Shown here: piece by piece, positions 63,881-64,000 of the stretch
How the letters are laid out: each line of letters begins with the position of its first letter
Numbering within the stretch: the first letter of the stretch is position 1
DNA from: Strigops habroptila
Lineage: Eukaryota > Chordata > Aves > Psittaciformes > Psittacidae
Length of the DNA stretch: 64,000 nucleotides
Assembly (NCBI RefSeq): GCF_004027225.2
Contig: NC_044282.2
Span: 72,341,787-72,405,786 of the forward strand
Direction of reading: 5' to 3'
The notes under the pieces: generated by a model
Told to the model about the DNA's origin: nothing
The model's input: the letters and a program-made list of their open reading frames with translations, nothing else
The model's database searches: none
Made by a program: the position numbers and the translations under genes

Positions 63881-64000
63881 AGAATCATAGAATCATAGAC
63901 TTGTTTAGGTTGGAAAAGACCTTTAAGATCATGGAGTCCGACCCTTAACCTCGCACTGCCAAGTCCACCACTAAACCATGTCCCTAAGTGCCACATCTAC
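63881..64000 (-). mobile_element. CR1 LINE 3' fragment, reverse, cut by window end
   Basis: It begins AGAATCATAGAATCATAGAC, then GTTTAGGTTGGAAAAGACCT and CCACTAAACCATGTCCCTAA. This third subfamily type continues beyond the window. Confidence 0.88.

Overview
This is a vertebrate, almost certainly avian, genomic window. The evidence is a set of CR1 LINE 3' ends of bird type (ending in ATTCTATG-like repeats, with the conserved GGTTGGAAGGGACCTT block), the absence of SINEs, and the sharp CpG island at one gene start. The gene is BCL11A on the + strand. Coding exon 1 (23842-23896) encodes the N-terminal RBBP4/NuRD-binding peptide. Coding exon 2 (29419-29748, 330 bp) encodes the CCHC zinc finger. 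Exon 3 and the DNA-binding zinc-finger exon were not found, so the window ends inside intron 2. No other protein-coding gene is supported. The many other open frames, including long ones on both strands of the CpG island, are composition artefacts or lie in CR1.

Layout: 1-21950 is 5' flanking DNA with three CR1 fragments (3.5, 7.6 and 16.8 kb), a separate small CpG island at about 10.5-10.8 kb, and several AT-rich stretches dense in homeodomain/POU-like words that look like conserved noncoding elements. 21950-26200 is the main CpG island, containing the promoter, a leader with three upstream ORFs and exon 1. 23897-29418 is intron 1, which carries a near-perfect 31-bp-arm hairpin and a G-quadruplex-prone block. 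29749-64000 is the first 34 kb of intron 2, with candidate regulatory blocks near 39.5-40.0, 46.3-46.7 and 61.1-61.45 kb. Its distal part is rich in CR1, with five copies between 59.3 kb and the window end.

No operon-like or novel multi-gene system is present. The most unusual signals are the intron 1 perfect hairpin, the uORF-bearing leader preceded by (CT)n and A-tracts, the 28-kb interval without recognisable CR1 centred on the gene start, and a 21-bp tandem amplification inside a CR1 tail. Conservation statements rest on memory of the family and on sequence texture. No alignment could be run.
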